Below are positions 16,649 through 25,392 of a stretch of DNA of 35,255 bases, piece after piece. How positions within the stretch are numbered: the first letter of the stretch is position 1; each line of letters opens with the position of its first letter. This DNA is from an uncultured Chitinophagales bacterium (GTDB lineage: Bacteria; Bacteroidota; Bacteroidia; Chitinophagales; JAHDHT01): assembly GCA_938023075.1 (NCBI GenBank), contig CALHDG010000120.1, positions 1 to 35,255 on the forward strand, in the 5' to 3' direction. The translations under genes were made by a program, and so were the position numbers. The notes under the pieces are model-generated. The model worked only from the letters and a program-made list of their open reading frames with translations. It was not told the origin of the DNA and made no database searches.

Positions 16649-18133
16649 TCAAGCCTCCAAGGCATCTTCAATAAACAATTCAGCATGTTTTTGATGGTCA
16701 ATCTGTTTATCTTTACTTAACCGGTTATAGGTATGCACCATCATTGCCATTCTGGGGTTCGATAGAAAAAAGGACTGATGCTTAGAAATGAAACGCCAAA
16801 ACAACCCATCCCAAATGTTTGCCCAATCACCTTTTGGATAGTTGCTCATTTTTTTAATATAATTTGATCCGCCAATATAAGGTTTGGTCGACAGCGTGCC
16901 AGCATCAGCAAATTGACTCATACCATAAACATTGGGAACCATTACCCAATCGTAAGCATCAATAAAAAGCTCCATAAACCAGCGATACACTTCGTTGGGA
17001 TCAAATTCACACAACAACATAAAATTACCTAATATCATTAAGCGTTCTATATGATGACAATAACCCGTTTTCAACACTTTTTTTATGGTATCATCAACCG
17101 GTTCAATACCAGTAGAACCATCATAAAATGAAGCAGGAATTTTACGAGTAAAGTTCCAGAAATTCCGGGTTCTGGAAAACCTGCCTTTGCACACATACAT
17201 CCCTCTAATAAACTCGCGCCAACCAATAATTTGCCGAATAAAGCCCTCCGTAGAATTGATGGGAATGTTTTCTTGCTGAGCAAAATGAATACTCTCATCC
17301 ACTACGGCTTGCGGTAATAATAAGCCAACATTCATTAAGGGTGACAACACGCTGTGGTTTAAAATAAGCTGCTCTTTTACAATGGCATCTTCATAAACAC
17401 CAAAATCAAAAAAGCGGTAAGTTAAAAATTGATTGAACCAATCTTTTGCTTCTTGAGGAGTAATTGGGTAAAACCTTTCGGTAGAAACACTGCCCGGATT
17501 ATCGTTAAAATTGTTTACCGTATAGTCTACCGCCTCATCCCAACAATCGTGTTGTTTTGGAAAATAAACAGCCGGCGGAGTTTTACCTTTCGGGTATTTT
17601 TTGCGGTTTTCGGTATCGTAAGTCCATTTGCCACCAAGCGGTTGGTCGTTGGCTGCTAACAAAATATTGCGCTTTTTCCGTTGCTGTTTGTAAAAGGTAG
17701 TTTGAAAGAAAGATTTTTTGGTTGGTTTAAAAAAGGAAGTGAGTTCTGCTCTCGTATTTAAAAATTGTAGATTTTCATAGATGACCAATTTACAGTTTTT
17801 AGCAGATTGACGAATACGCCGTTCTAACCAATCATCAGTCGGGTCAATTACATGTATTTCATTAAGTTGTTGCAGCTCAATCTCTTTATGGAACAGTCTA
17901 ATATCAGATCGTTCATCAGTTGATTCGATGTAATGAATGGTCTTACCTAAGCCTTCCAAATGTTGTTGATAGGCTTTCATTGTTGCCCGGTGAAACGCAA
18001 TTTTTTGTTGATGAAAACCGTATTGTTTAAAAAATAAATATTCTTCTATCAGATAAATGTCATATTCATTTTGAAGCAACTCACTATCATAAAATAGTTG
18101 ATGTGGAAAAATTAAGTTAACGGCTTTTGTCAT
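16649..18133 (-). CDS. DPRP-type cryptochrome/photolyase lacking the Fe-S cysteines
   Basis: The ATG at 18133 gives a 494-residue protein ([14 protein letters not shown]); a GTG 27 bases upstream is less likely. The family is the deoxyribodipyrimidine photolyase-related group (COG3046, FeS-BCP/PhrB type), which normally binds FAD, a lumazine antenna and a [4Fe-4S] cluster and repairs (6-4) photoproducts. Hallmarks: LIFPHQLF at the start, [18 protein letters not shown] (296-313), [18 protein letters not shown] (357-374) and [14 protein letters not shown] (419-432). In cluster-bearing members the last motif runs into a CxxC and a further Cys; here residues 433-442 read [10 protein letters not shown] and no cysteine follows. 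The upstream ligand site is also non-Cys (about 343-346, IEPV). So the cluster is predicted absent. It overlaps the DUF2256 gene by 17 bp and is the last gene of the operon. Confidence 0.92.
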   Translation of the reverse strand: MTKAVNLIFPHQLFYDSELLQNEYDIYLIEEYLFFKQYGFHQQKIAFHRATMKAYQQHLEGLGKTIHYIESTDERSDIRLFHKEIELQQLNEIHVIDPTDDWLERRIRQSAKNCKLVIYENLQFLNTRAELTSFFKPTKKSFFQTTFYKQQRKKRNILLAANDQPLGGKWTYDTENRKKYPKGKTPPAVYFPKQHDCWDEAVDYTVNNFNDNPGSVSTERFYPITPQEAKDWFNQFLTYRFFDFGVYEDAIVKEQLILNHSVLSPLMNVGLLLPQAVVDESIHFAQQENIPINSTEGFIRQIIGWREFIRGMYVCKGRFSRTRNFWNFTRKIPASFYDGSTGIEPVDDTIKKVLKTGYCHHIERLMILGNFMLLCEFDPNEVYRWFMELFIDAYDWVMVPNVYGMSQFADAGTLSTKPYIGGSNYIKKMSNYPKGDWANIWDGLFWRFISKHQSFFLSNPRMAMMVHTYNRLSKDKQIDHQKHAELFIEDALEA

Positions 18134-18263
18134 TATTTTTGTTTCGTTTACAGCGTTCACTACAATATTTAACTTGGTCCCAATCTCTTGCCCATTTCTT
18201 ACGCCAATTAAAAGGGCGTTTACAAACTAAGCATATTTTTGATGGCAAGTTACTTTTACGCAT
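18117..18263 (-). CDS. DUF2256 domain small zinc-ribbon-like protein
   Basis: A 48-residue protein starting ATG at 18263: [14 protein letters not shown], then [19 protein letters not shown], then CSERC. Four cysteines (11, 14, 34, 38) are arranged CxxC...CxxxC, which fits a small metal-binding fold. It matches DUF2256 proteins, which are very often encoded next to photolyase/cryptochrome genes. The 3' end overlaps the start of the DPRP photolyase by 17 bp, and it starts 20 bp after the upstream photolyase stop. This points to translational coupling and a role in expression, folding or cofactor delivery for that enzyme. The biochemical function is unknown. Confidence 0.88.
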   Translation of the reverse strand: MRKSNLPSKICLVCKRPFNWRKKWARDWDQVKYCSERCKRNKNNDKSR

Positions 18264-18283
18264 TTGGTTAAAGTTTATATAAA

Positions 18284-19750
18284 TCAACGGCGTTTTTTTA
18301 ACGCCCGGTTTCTGGTATGCAATTTAATAATACGTTGGTTCTCCTGTTTTACAGCGCCTACTTTTCTATGCCCCCAAATTTTATCTCTTGCTTTTTTTCC
18401 GCTGCTTTCCAAATCAACAATAGGCGAAGGATAAGTCATATCAATATGGTTAAACGCTTTATCTAATGCGGTCATCTTCCAGGGTTCGTGAATAAATTGA
18501 ACCGGAACATCTCTCAATTCGGGCACCCATTGTTTAATAAAAATACCTTGAGGATCGTGATCTTTAGATTGCTTCACCGGATTGTACATTCTTATAGTGT
18601 TGATGCCGGTAGTACCCGCTTGCATTTGAAATTGTGGATAATGGATGCCCGGCTCATAGTCTAAAAACAAGTTGGCTAAATGATAAACCCCATCTTTCCA
18701 ATTACAATCAAAATGATGACAAAATACCGATACCAACATAGCTCTCATTCTAAAATTAATCCAACCGGTTTGCTGCAGGCATCGCATACAGGCATCTACT
18801 AACGGAAAACCAGTTTGTCCATTTTTCCAAGCCTCAATTTTTAGTGGATCATTTGCATAAGGCATTAACTCATAACCCCGATTCACGCAACGGGTTTCAT
18901 AATCACATTCTACTTCAAACTTTTGAATAAAATGACAATGCCATTTTAGTCTCGTCAGTAATCCATTAAAACTTCTTTTGTTGTTTGGTTGATTTGGATG
19001 TGTTTTTACAAACTGATAAACTTGGCGGATACTCAAATTGCCCCAAGCCAAATAAGGCGAAATTCGTCCGCAAGACTTCCTGCTTTCTAAAGGCTTCGAA
19101 ATATATCTGCTATAGTTTTTACCTCTATTGTCACAAAAGGATTTCAAATATCTCCAGGCATAAATTTCACCAGCTTGTTGAAATGACTTAGGATAATTCA
19201 TTAGCGCATCAACAAAATCTTTCGGCAAGCAAAAGGGATGCTCGGGTAGTTGAAAACTTCCTTCAGAAAATTGATTAGCAATAGTATCTTTAATCATCTG
19301 AATAAACCACTGCTTATCCCAATTGTTCCGGTTTCGAATGCCTCGTAAAATGCCATCGCGTTGACATTCATACCAACTTATTTGTTGTTGCTTAAAAAAT
19401 TTTGCCACCGCTTTGTCACGTTGCCAAGTTGTTCTAATACCACTTTCTTGATGTGAAAAAACATGATCAATAGAAAATCTGTTATTCAGAAAAGAAAAGA
19501 CTTCAAGGGCTTCTGCATAAAAAATGATCACCTGTCTGTTATAGTTTTTCAGCACTTTGTTCATAGCTAAAATAGAATGATAAACAAACTGCTGATGCCT
19601 TAGAGAACTATCAGGATAAGCCAACATCGATGGTTCAAATAGATAGATTGGTACATACTCATTTGCTTCTTTTTCTGTCAGCAAAAAAGGCTCGTGGTCT
19701 TGCAAGCGAAGGTCGCGTTTTAACCAAACAATATTTATTGGGGCAGGCAT
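18284..19750 (-). CDS. Photolyase/cryptochrome family FAD-binding protein
   Basis: The ATG at 19750 gives 488 residues; an in-frame start 21 bases upstream is possible. An N-terminal alpha/beta antenna domain ([18 protein letters not shown], 5-22) is followed by the helical FAD domain: [30 protein letters not shown] in pieces (211-240), [10 protein letters not shown] (314-323), [14 protein letters not shown] (328-341), [15 protein letters not shown] (354-368), then [15 protein letters not shown] and [12 protein letters not shown]. The segment where canonical CPD photolyases have NGGWQWSAGT reads [11 protein letters not shown] (370-380): the FAD-facing Asn and the proximal Trp are not conserved. 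Repair or signalling function is therefore uncertain. It overlaps the end of the permuted photolyase gene upstream by 16 bp. Confidence 0.9.
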   Translation of the reverse strand: MPAPINIVWLKRDLRLQDHEPFLLTEKEANEYVPIYLFEPSMLAYPDSSLRHQQFVYHSILAMNKVLKNYNRQVIIFYAEALEVFSFLNNRFSIDHVFSHQESGIRTTWQRDKAVAKFFKQQQISWYECQRDGILRGIRNRNNWDKQWFIQMIKDTIANQFSEGSFQLPEHPFCLPKDFVDALMNYPKSFQQAGEIYAWRYLKSFCDNRGKNYSRYISKPLESRKSCGRISPYLAWGNLSIRQVYQFVKTHPNQPNNKRSFNGLLTRLKWHCHFIQKFEVECDYETRCVNRGYELMPYANDPLKIEAWKNGQTGFPLVDACMRCLQQTGWINFRMRAMLVSVFCHHFDCNWKDGVYHLANLFLDYEPGIHYPQFQMQAGTTGINTIRMYNPVKQSKDHDPQGIFIKQWVPELRDVPVQFIHEPWKMTALDKAFNHIDMTYPSPIVDLESSGKKARDKIWGHRKVGAVKQENQRIIKLHTRNRALKKRR

Positions 19751-20781
19751 GCTTTCAAATCTTTCTTGCATTTTTTCCAGAAGGAGAAAAAAGAAGGATA
19801 ATAGCCGCTAACACTACTCATCCAATCACGTGGTTCTTCATTACCCTTATAATGTTGGTTTAAAGGATGTTCTTTATATATGATTTTGTCAGAATTTATT
19901 TGCTGAGCCAGTTCGTCAAATTCACCAACAAACATCTTACAATTATTAATATTTTTGGAAAGATCAACTACAAAATTAATGCATAGTTGATTGACCGGAT
20001 GCTTTTTAAAAACCGATGGCTCTAACAACAATACGCGTTGCACATCTTCACCTTTATACCAAAAAGGATCAAGGTTGTAATAATTATAAATCAAGGTAGT
20101 TTTATCTTTTTCGAGCTTTGGTTGATCAACATTTGGCAAAGTTGTTTCTAACTCAAAAGCTACTACATGCTTCAATACTTCAGGTATGCTATGATGACCA
20201 AAATGATCATAGTCAACATCAAGAAAGGTATTTTTTTGAGTACTGTGGAAAAATTTATTGATGTTACTTTGATTGGCGTAATATTTTTTATTGGCATTAG
20301 CCCCGGCTACCCATTGCCAACTCAATTGATTACTAGCAAGGTCTCCATCAAACAGATTTGCGTACATCCATTTAGCCGGTTGCAGCCAATGTGCATTTGC
20401 CATATTACAGCAAATGGAGGCAACATACATCCGCATATGATTGTGCATATAACCAGTTTCATAAAGTTGCTTAATGGCTTCATCAACCACTTCAATTTCA
20501 GTACACGCTTCAATAACGGCTTTGGGTACTTGCCGGTTAGCAACAGGCGATTGCGTATTTTTAAGATCGCTGTTTATTGCCGGTCCTTTTGCCCGCCAAA
20601 CTTGCTGCCAATAGTCTCGCCATGCTAATTCTTGTATCAATTTTTCGGCACGATGCCAAGGCAAATCTAACGCAATAACATGTTCGTAAACTTGACGGGT
20701 AGTAATTACCCCTCTCGAAATATAAGGGCTTAAATAAGTAACTGCGCCATCCACATAATTTCGGCTCGAGGCATATTTCAC
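19735..20781 (-). CDS. Photolyase FAD domain protein, apparently circularly permuted
   Basis: GTG at 20781 gives 348 residues, but 19 more in-frame codons upstream (to ATA at 20838, beside the preceding stop TAG) encode FPTDIASILERIQNINP, which fits the family N-terminus; the true start is unresolved. There is no antenna domain at the N-terminus; it opens directly in the FAD domain: [16 protein letters not shown] (11-26), [14 protein letters not shown] (49-62), [14 protein letters not shown] (109-122), [16 protein letters not shown] (132-147) and [12 protein letters not shown] with Asn151 and Trp155 conserved. After residue 225 a Rossmann-like alpha/beta segment appears ([14 protein letters not shown], then [14 protein letters not shown], then [13 protein letters not shown]) that resembles the antenna half-domain. 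That order is the reverse of normal photolyases. It ends in the first codons of the next gene. Confidence 0.88.
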   Translation of the reverse strand: MKYASSRNYVDGAVTYLSPYISRGVITTRQVYEHVIALDLPWHRAEKLIQELAWRDYWQQVWRAKGPAINSDLKNTQSPVANRQVPKAVIEACTEIEVVDEAIKQLYETGYMHNHMRMYVASICCNMANAHWLQPAKWMYANLFDGDLASNQLSWQWVAGANANKKYYANQSNINKFFHSTQKNTFLDVDYDHFGHHSIPEVLKHVVAFELETTLPNVDQPKLEKDKTTLIYNYYNLDPFWYKGEDVQRVLLLEPSVFKKHPVNQLCINFVVDLSKNINNCKMFVGEFDELAQQINSDKIIYKEHPLNQHYKGNEEPRDWMSSVSGYYPSFFSFWKKCKKDLKACLPQ

Positions 20782-20834
20782 CGGATTAATATTTTGTATC
20801 CGCTCTAATATGCTTGCTATATCGGTTGGAAAAT

Positions 20835-21110
20835 CTATCGCTTTGAAATTTTACTGTTTGAAACTTGTCGTTGTCTAGAACATTTAAACCGTTTAATATC
20901 CTCGCTTCTTTTCTTTAAATGTTTTTGGCTAACGCCACTGTTCACCCGTTTTCTCCACAGCTTAAACGAACGCTGTTTAAGTTCTCTTCTCATCAGCTTA
21001 ATTACTGCAGCCTCCGGTAATCCAAATTGAAATTTTATTGCTTCGAAGGGGGTTCTATCTTCCCAAGCCATTTCTATTATTCTATCGGTTTCTTGTTCGG
21101 TCAATTTCAT
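20835..21110 (-). CDS. DUF2805 (TIGR03643 family) small protein
   Basis: The ATG at 21110 gives 91 residues. The N-terminal half is a compact helical domain: LTEQETDRIIEMAWEDRTPF, then FGLPEAAVIKLMRRELKQ, which matches the DUF2805/TIGR03643 family and looks like a helix-turn-helix. The second half is strongly basic (KRVNSGVSQKHLKKRSEDIKR and a Lys/Arg-rich tail), suggesting nucleic-acid contact. Genes of this family are usually found beside photolyases, as here. Its stop codon overlaps the first codons of the permuted photolyase frame, so translation is probably coupled. It is the first gene of the overlapping operon. Its function is unknown; a light-operon accessory or DNA-binding role is inference. 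Confidence 0.88.
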   Translation of the reverse strand: MKLTEQETDRIIEMAWEDRTPFEAIKFQFGLPEAAVIKLMRRELKQRSFKLWRKRVNSGVSQKHLKKRSEDIKRFKCSRQRQVSNSKISKR

Positions 21111-21151
21111 GTAGCTAAGTAACGTAAAATTAATCACTTCAATCGGTTGAT

Positions 21152-21182
21152 GTTGATATTTTTAATCTGCTTCAATATCGAC
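21152..21182 (-). promoter_or_regulatory. Inverted repeat upstream of the photolyase operon
   Basis: GTTGATATT (21152-21160) and AATATCGAC (21174-21182) form a 9-bp inverted repeat with one wobble pair around a 13-nt centre, about 42 bp before the DUF2805 start. GATCTTTG, close to the TAnnTTTG promoter box, lies immediately upstream at 21183-21190 (minus strand). There is no T-run, so an operator or leader hairpin is more likely than a terminator for the GNAT gene. Confidence 0.35.
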
Positions 21183-21205
21183 AAAGATCTAGGTTTATTC
21201 TTTTA

Positions 21206-21703
21206 TTAGCTCGGAGTTTTTAAATGCTTAAGCATAGTGAAGGCAGTGGCTTCCACTTTATAAATTTCATATCCATTGCGTTCGTAAAGTGCCTTTGCCG
21301 GATTTAATTGATCGACACTCAATGAAATTTGCTGAATACCCATTCGCCGATATACTGACGCAATATGAGCTAACAGCGCAGTGCCAATACCTTTATTTCT
21401 AAAAGCTGCTTTTACTGCCATACTAATTTCTGGAGTGTTATCATCAACATAACCATAACCTTTATTTGTAGCTCGAAATTTTCTTCCCCATATTGCGCCA
21501 ATTAGGTTGTTTTCAACTACCGCAACAATAGCAATGTCTTCTTTTTGTTGATGCCAATTGGCAACATACTTTTTAATGGCAGGTTCCTCCAATATAGCTT
21601 TTGAAAATTTGGCTTTTCCAGGTGGCACAAATAAGGCTTCGTAGAGCATCTCTTTTAAAAATGCATATTCCAATGGTTGTATTGATCTGTAAATGATTGG
21701 CAT
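21206..21703 (-). CDS. GNAT family N-acetyltransferase
   Basis: A 165-residue GNAT enzyme that should transfer an acetyl group from acetyl-CoA to an amine. Motif A is clear: EISMAVKAAFRNKGIGTALLAHI, with RNKGIG as the pyrophosphate-binding loop. The C-terminal part has ISLSVDQLNPAKALYERNGYEIYKVE, the typical motif B helix and strand. The substrate is not predictable. It precedes the photolyase operon by 95 bp on the same strand, so it may share transcription, but the gap holds an inverted repeat that could separate them. It is divergent from the M1 peptidase. Confidence 0.88.
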   Translation of the reverse strand: MPIIYRSIQPLEYAFLKEMLYEALFVPPGKAKFSKAILEEPAIKKYVANWHQQKEDIAIVAVVENNLIGAIWGRKFRATNKGYGYVDDNTPEISMAVKAAFRNKGIGTALLAHIASVYRRMGIQQISLSVDQLNPAKALYERNGYEIYKVEATAFTMLKHLKTPS

Positions 21704-21836
21704 CCTCGACGATAAGTTTTATATCCGCTATTTTTTTTAAGATTTATCTACTAAATAAAACCACTCAAATGTATAAGTTATTTTTTTTAACGTGACTTAA
21801 ATGCGTATTTTCGCCGCTACCAAACAGAAGCGTTTT

Positions 21837-24800
21837 ATGAAGTCATTTTGCAGTATGCTATTAATCACCTTTTTATGTATTAGCAGCTTGTGGGCACAGT
21901 ATAATCCATTGGCGCCGCCTAACACCTATGCCAGCGAAGACAATCCTAATTACTGGAAAAATAAAAAACCATACGAAGGCTATTGGCAGCAAGATGTACA
22001 TTATAAAATAAGTGCTTATATTGATGAAACTACGGATATTATTAATGGCGTTGAACAATTGGTCTATACTAATAATTCGCCGCATACCTTAAATAAGGTT
22101 TATTTCCACTTGTACCAAAATGCCTTTCAACCTGATTCTTATTACGATAAATATCAAAAAGCAAGAGGCATTAAAACTTCTTATGGAAGATACGAAAGTC
22201 AAAAACTCGGTACCACAATTGACAAAATACACATCACCACCGATAAAGCAGTTTATGAAAGTGTGGAGACCGAATTAGATAACACCATACTAATAGTGCA
22301 ATTACCCGAACCCTTGCTGCCTAATCAATCGATTGTATTTGATATTGATTTTAAAACTTACTTTGATGCCGGCACCGTTCGCCGGAGAATGAAAGTTTTT
22401 AATGCCTATAAAAAAGGAGAGGTGCCTCGTAAAACAGACCCATCTTACAACCACGAGTTACATGCCAACAAACATTATGATGGGGTGCATTGGTATCCGC
22501 GAATTGCGGCATTTGATCGTAAATTTGGCTGGACGACTGACCAACATCTTGGAAGAGAATTTTATGGCGATTTTGGCACTTTTGATGTGGCGTTAAATTT
22601 TTCGTCAAATATGATTGTGGAGGCAACGGGTTATTTACAAAACCGTGATGAAGTATTACCCGATTCGTTGATGGCAAAAATTGAGTTGTCGCAATTTGCC
22701 AACAAACCTTGGGATGAAATACCCTCTGTACCCATTGGCTATGATGCCAATATGCGGAAGGTTTGGAAGTACCATGCCGAAAATGTACACGACTTCGCTT
22801 TTACTGCCGACCCCACTTATCGTATAGGCATTGACGAATGGAATGGAGTGAAGACCGTTGCGCTTGCCAGAGAGCACCACGCCAGCGGTTGGCAAAATGC
22901 AGCCAGTTATGCGGCGAAAGTGATCAAAACTTTTTCAACTGACATAGGCGAATATGTTTGGCATAAAATTATTGTAGCCGATGCGAAAGATGGGATGGAA
23001 TACCCCATGATAACCTTAGATGGTGGCACCGATCCAGGACATCGGGGTTTGCTGGTACACGAAATCGGTCATATGTGGTTTTTTGGTATGATTGGAACCA
23101 ACGAAACTTACCGCGCTGCTTTAGATGAAGGCTTTACTCAATTTTTAACCGTATATGGTTTAGAAGCAATTGATGGAAAATACATACCAGAGAATGAACC
23201 AGCTAAAAAATATTTGGCAAGGTTTAAAGAAAGACAGATCACTATTGATAGACGGGCTTATGGTGCCTATTTGAGAGATGCCAAACATCACGAAGATCCG
23301 CCTTTAAATATTCATTCTAATTATTATAAAAAGCCGAATTCTGGTTATCGGCATGTGTACTATAAAACAGCTACTATGTTGTATAATTTACAATATGTAT
23401 TGGGTGATGAATTATTTCTAGGAGCCATGCAACATTATTTTAAGCAGTGGAAAATTGCTCATCCCTATTTTGATGATTTTAAAAAATCGGTAACGGAATA
23501 TACAGGTGCCGATTTAAATTGGTTTTTTGATCAGTGGATTGAAGGTTCTGGTAATATCGATTATGCCATCAAATCAGTAAAACAAGCTGGTGAAGATGGA
23601 GAAGCCAAAATTACTTTTGAACGAAAAGGCGATATGAGCATGCCCTTAGATGTTACGATTTTATATGAAGATAGTTCTGAGCAAAAAATTTATATACCCA
23701 ATACTTATTTCATAAAGAAAACCAATGCCACCATTTTACCAAAGTGGACCAGCTTTAATTTTTTAAACAGAACTTATGAAGCCAGCATACCAACGCGTGG
23801 TAAAATTAAAGATGTGATTATTGACCCAAGCAACCGGATGGCAGATGTAAACATGTTGAACAACCGGAAGAAAGGTTTAATTCAATTAGAGTTAGATCAT
23901 CAGCTATACGAACCAGAAAACCGCTATGCTTATGATTTAAAATGGCGACCCGCTTTATGGTATAATGCTTATGATGGATTGAAGGCAGGCGTTCATTTTA
24001 ATGGCGATTATTTTGGTTATAAACATCAGGTAGATGCGACCCTGTTTTTTAATACAACTTTGGGTAGATTTACTTTTGCAGATCATGCCTTGAGATATGG
24101 AGATCAAAAAGACAATGATCTGCTTTCTTACCTCATCAATTATAAAACCAGTATTGATAAATTTATACCCAATACCGATTTTTTTGCCGGCATCAAACAC
24201 TTAGATGGATTAGATGGTTTTAACATTGGTTTAAGTACGGTGCTCGCCGAAAAACATAAAGTGACGGCTAAAATTAAAACGATGGTTCGCCGCGATTCTT
24301 CTGACTTAAATTATTTATTACACGATAATGAATGGGCAGCTGGAAAAAACAACAATGTTTTAGATATCACCTACAACTATGCTTACCGCATCAGCAATAA
24401 TGCCATAGCTGGAAGAGGAGATATTGAAGTTGGTTTGCGCAGTTCAACCTTGTTTAGCGATTCGCAATACCAATATGCTTATTTAAATGTAGTGAACCGT
24501 TTAAAGCGAAACAAATTAGAAGGTAGAACTAGGGTTTATATTCAAGCGGGTTCAGGTTCGGCACCGGCAGAATCAGCATTGTTCTTATCAGGCGCTAATA
24601 ACGAAACTTTGATGGATAATAAATATACTCGTTCACTTGCTTTTAGAAATATGGGTGTTGGGAATTTTGGTATCGAAACTAATCATTTTCATCATGGCGG
24701 TGGTTTAAATCTTCGCGGTTATAGCGGTTATCTGGTAGTTGATGAAGATGATGATAATACCGAATTGGACTTTGCTTATAAAGGGAGTTCCGGATGGGCT

Positions 24801-25124
24801 TTTAACGCAGAAGTTGATTTTGATCAATACCTGAAAAAGTACATTCCGAAGACGAAATTTTTAAAGCCCTTTCAGTTAGATGCCTATGGATTTTTTGATA
24901 TTGGCAGCATTCGTTACACTCAATTTGATGGTACAGATACTTTTTCTGACGTGCGATTTAATGTAGGAATTGGAACCGCCCTTACCATAAAAAGATGGTG
25001 GGTATTGCAAAAAGTAAAACCCTTAACCATCCGTTTTGATGTACCGTTTTTTGTAAATCATAAACCATACGAAGAATCGTATTTTAAATTTAGATGGTTG
25101 TTGGGCATTAACCGGGCATTCTAG
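21837..25124 (+). CDS. M1 family zinc metallopeptidase, exported, with C-terminal extension
   Basis: The ATG at 21837 begins the leader MKSFCSMLLITFLCISSLW directly; the longer frame opens at ATG 21801, which overlaps a promoter-like TATTTTCG. From 21837 it has 1095 residues. The M1 aminopeptidase core is clear: GMEYP as the GAMEN-like motif, then zinc site HEIGH (408-412 in this numbering) with the third ligand Glu 19 residues on in ALDEGF, and a GYRHVYYKTATMLYNL segment carrying the catalytic Tyr region. It should remove N-terminal residues from peptides in the periplasm. After about residue 640 a long C-terminal part (about 450 residues) is rich in alternating beta strands and ends in FRWLLGINRAF, which resembles an outer-membrane barrel ending in an aromatic residue. 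That would make an unusual peptidase-barrel fusion, though it is known in this phylum. Confidence 0.92.
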   Translation: MKSFCSMLLITFLCISSLWAQYNPLAPPNTYASEDNPNYWKNKKPYEGYWQQDVHYKISAYIDETTDIINGVEQLVYTNNSPHTLNKVYFHLYQNAFQPDSYYDKYQKARGIKTSYGRYESQKLGTTIDKIHITTDKAVYESVETELDNTILIVQLPEPLLPNQSIVFDIDFKTYFDAGTVRRRMKVFNAYKKGEVPRKTDPSYNHELHANKHYDGVHWYPRIAAFDRKFGWTTDQHLGREFYGDFGTFDVALNFSSNMIVEATGYLQNRDEVLPDSLMAKIELSQFANKPWDEIPSVPIGYDANMRKVWKYHAENVHDFAFTADPTYRIGIDEWNGVKTVALAREHHASGWQNAASYAAKVIKTFSTDIGEYVWHKIIVADAKDGMEYPMITLDGGTDPGHRGLLVHEIGHMWFFGMIGTNETYRAALDEGFTQFLTVYGLEAIDGKYIPENEPAKKYLARFKERQITIDRRAYGAYLRDAKHHEDPPLNIHSNYYKKPNSGYRHVYYKTATMLYNLQYVLGDELFLGAMQHYFKQWKIAHPYFDDFKKSVTEYTGADLNWFFDQWIEGSGNIDYAIKSVKQAGEDGEAKITFERKGDMSMPLDVTILYEDSSEQKIYIPNTYFIKKTNATILPKWTSFNFLNRTYEASIPTRGKIKDVIIDPSNRMADVNMLNNRKKGLIQLELDHQLYEPENRYAYDLKWRPALWYNAYDGLKAGVHFNGDYFGYKHQVDATLFFNTTLGRFTFADHALRYGDQKDNDLLSYLINYKTSIDKFIPNTDFFAGIKHLDGLDGFNIGLSTVLAEKHKVTAKIKTMVRRDSSDLNYLLHDNEWAAGKNNNVLDITYNYAYRISNNAIAGRGDIEVGLRSSTLFSDSQYQYAYLNVVNRLKRNKLEGRTRVYIQAGSGSAPAESALFLSGANNETLMDNKYTRSLAFRNMGVGNFGIETNHFHHGGGLNLRGYSGYLVVDEDDDNTELDFAYKGSSGWAFNAEVDFDQYLKKYIPKTKFLKPFQLDAYGFFDIGSIRYTQFDGTDTFSDVRFNVGIGTALTIKRWWVLQKVKPLTIRFDVPFFVNHKPYEESYFKFRWLLGINRAF

Positions 25125-25128
25125 TAGA

Positions 25129-25147
25129 GGTCGCAATTGTTGCGACC
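25129..25147 (+). terminator. Perfect hairpin after the M1 peptidase gene
   Basis: GGTCGCAA TTG TTGCGACC is an 8-bp perfect stem with a 3-nt loop, 4 bp after the stop codon. No T-run follows, so it may stabilise the mRNA 3' end rather than act alone as a terminator. Confidence 0.5.
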
Positions 25148-25307
25148 CTCCAGCATCTCGACCAATTATGCTCTAATTTTTTCGCATCAGTTGGCAGTTT
25201 CATTGGTTTCACTGCTTTTGTTGAAGCATAAATCTTACTCACAAAAGTTAACATTTAACACCCAATTATCCAAAAGCTTTATACCATCATAATAAAACCG
25301 CAACAAG

Positions 25308-25333
25308 ACTAACCATAGAAAATACTGGTTAGT
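25308..25333. repeat. 8-bp inverted repeat in the 25125-25392 intergenic region
   Basis: ACTAACCA (25308-25315) and TGGTTAGT (25326-25333) pair perfectly around a 10-nt loop. A second small palindrome, AACTAA ACC TTAGTT, follows just downstream. The rest of the 268-bp gap between the peptidase and the reductase shows no gene. Confidence 0.45.
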
Positions 25334-25392
25334 TGAATTTAATCTCACCAATCCTTAAGCCAACTAAACCTTAGTTATGGGTATTTCGTATC

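Noticed and set aside
20167-20628. 153-codon plus-strand ORF
   Set aside because: It lies antisense inside the permuted photolyase gene, whose frame carries clear family motifs.
22399-22677. Minus-strand ORF inside the M1 peptidase
   Set aside because: Antisense shadow of a gene with conserved motifs; no family resemblance.
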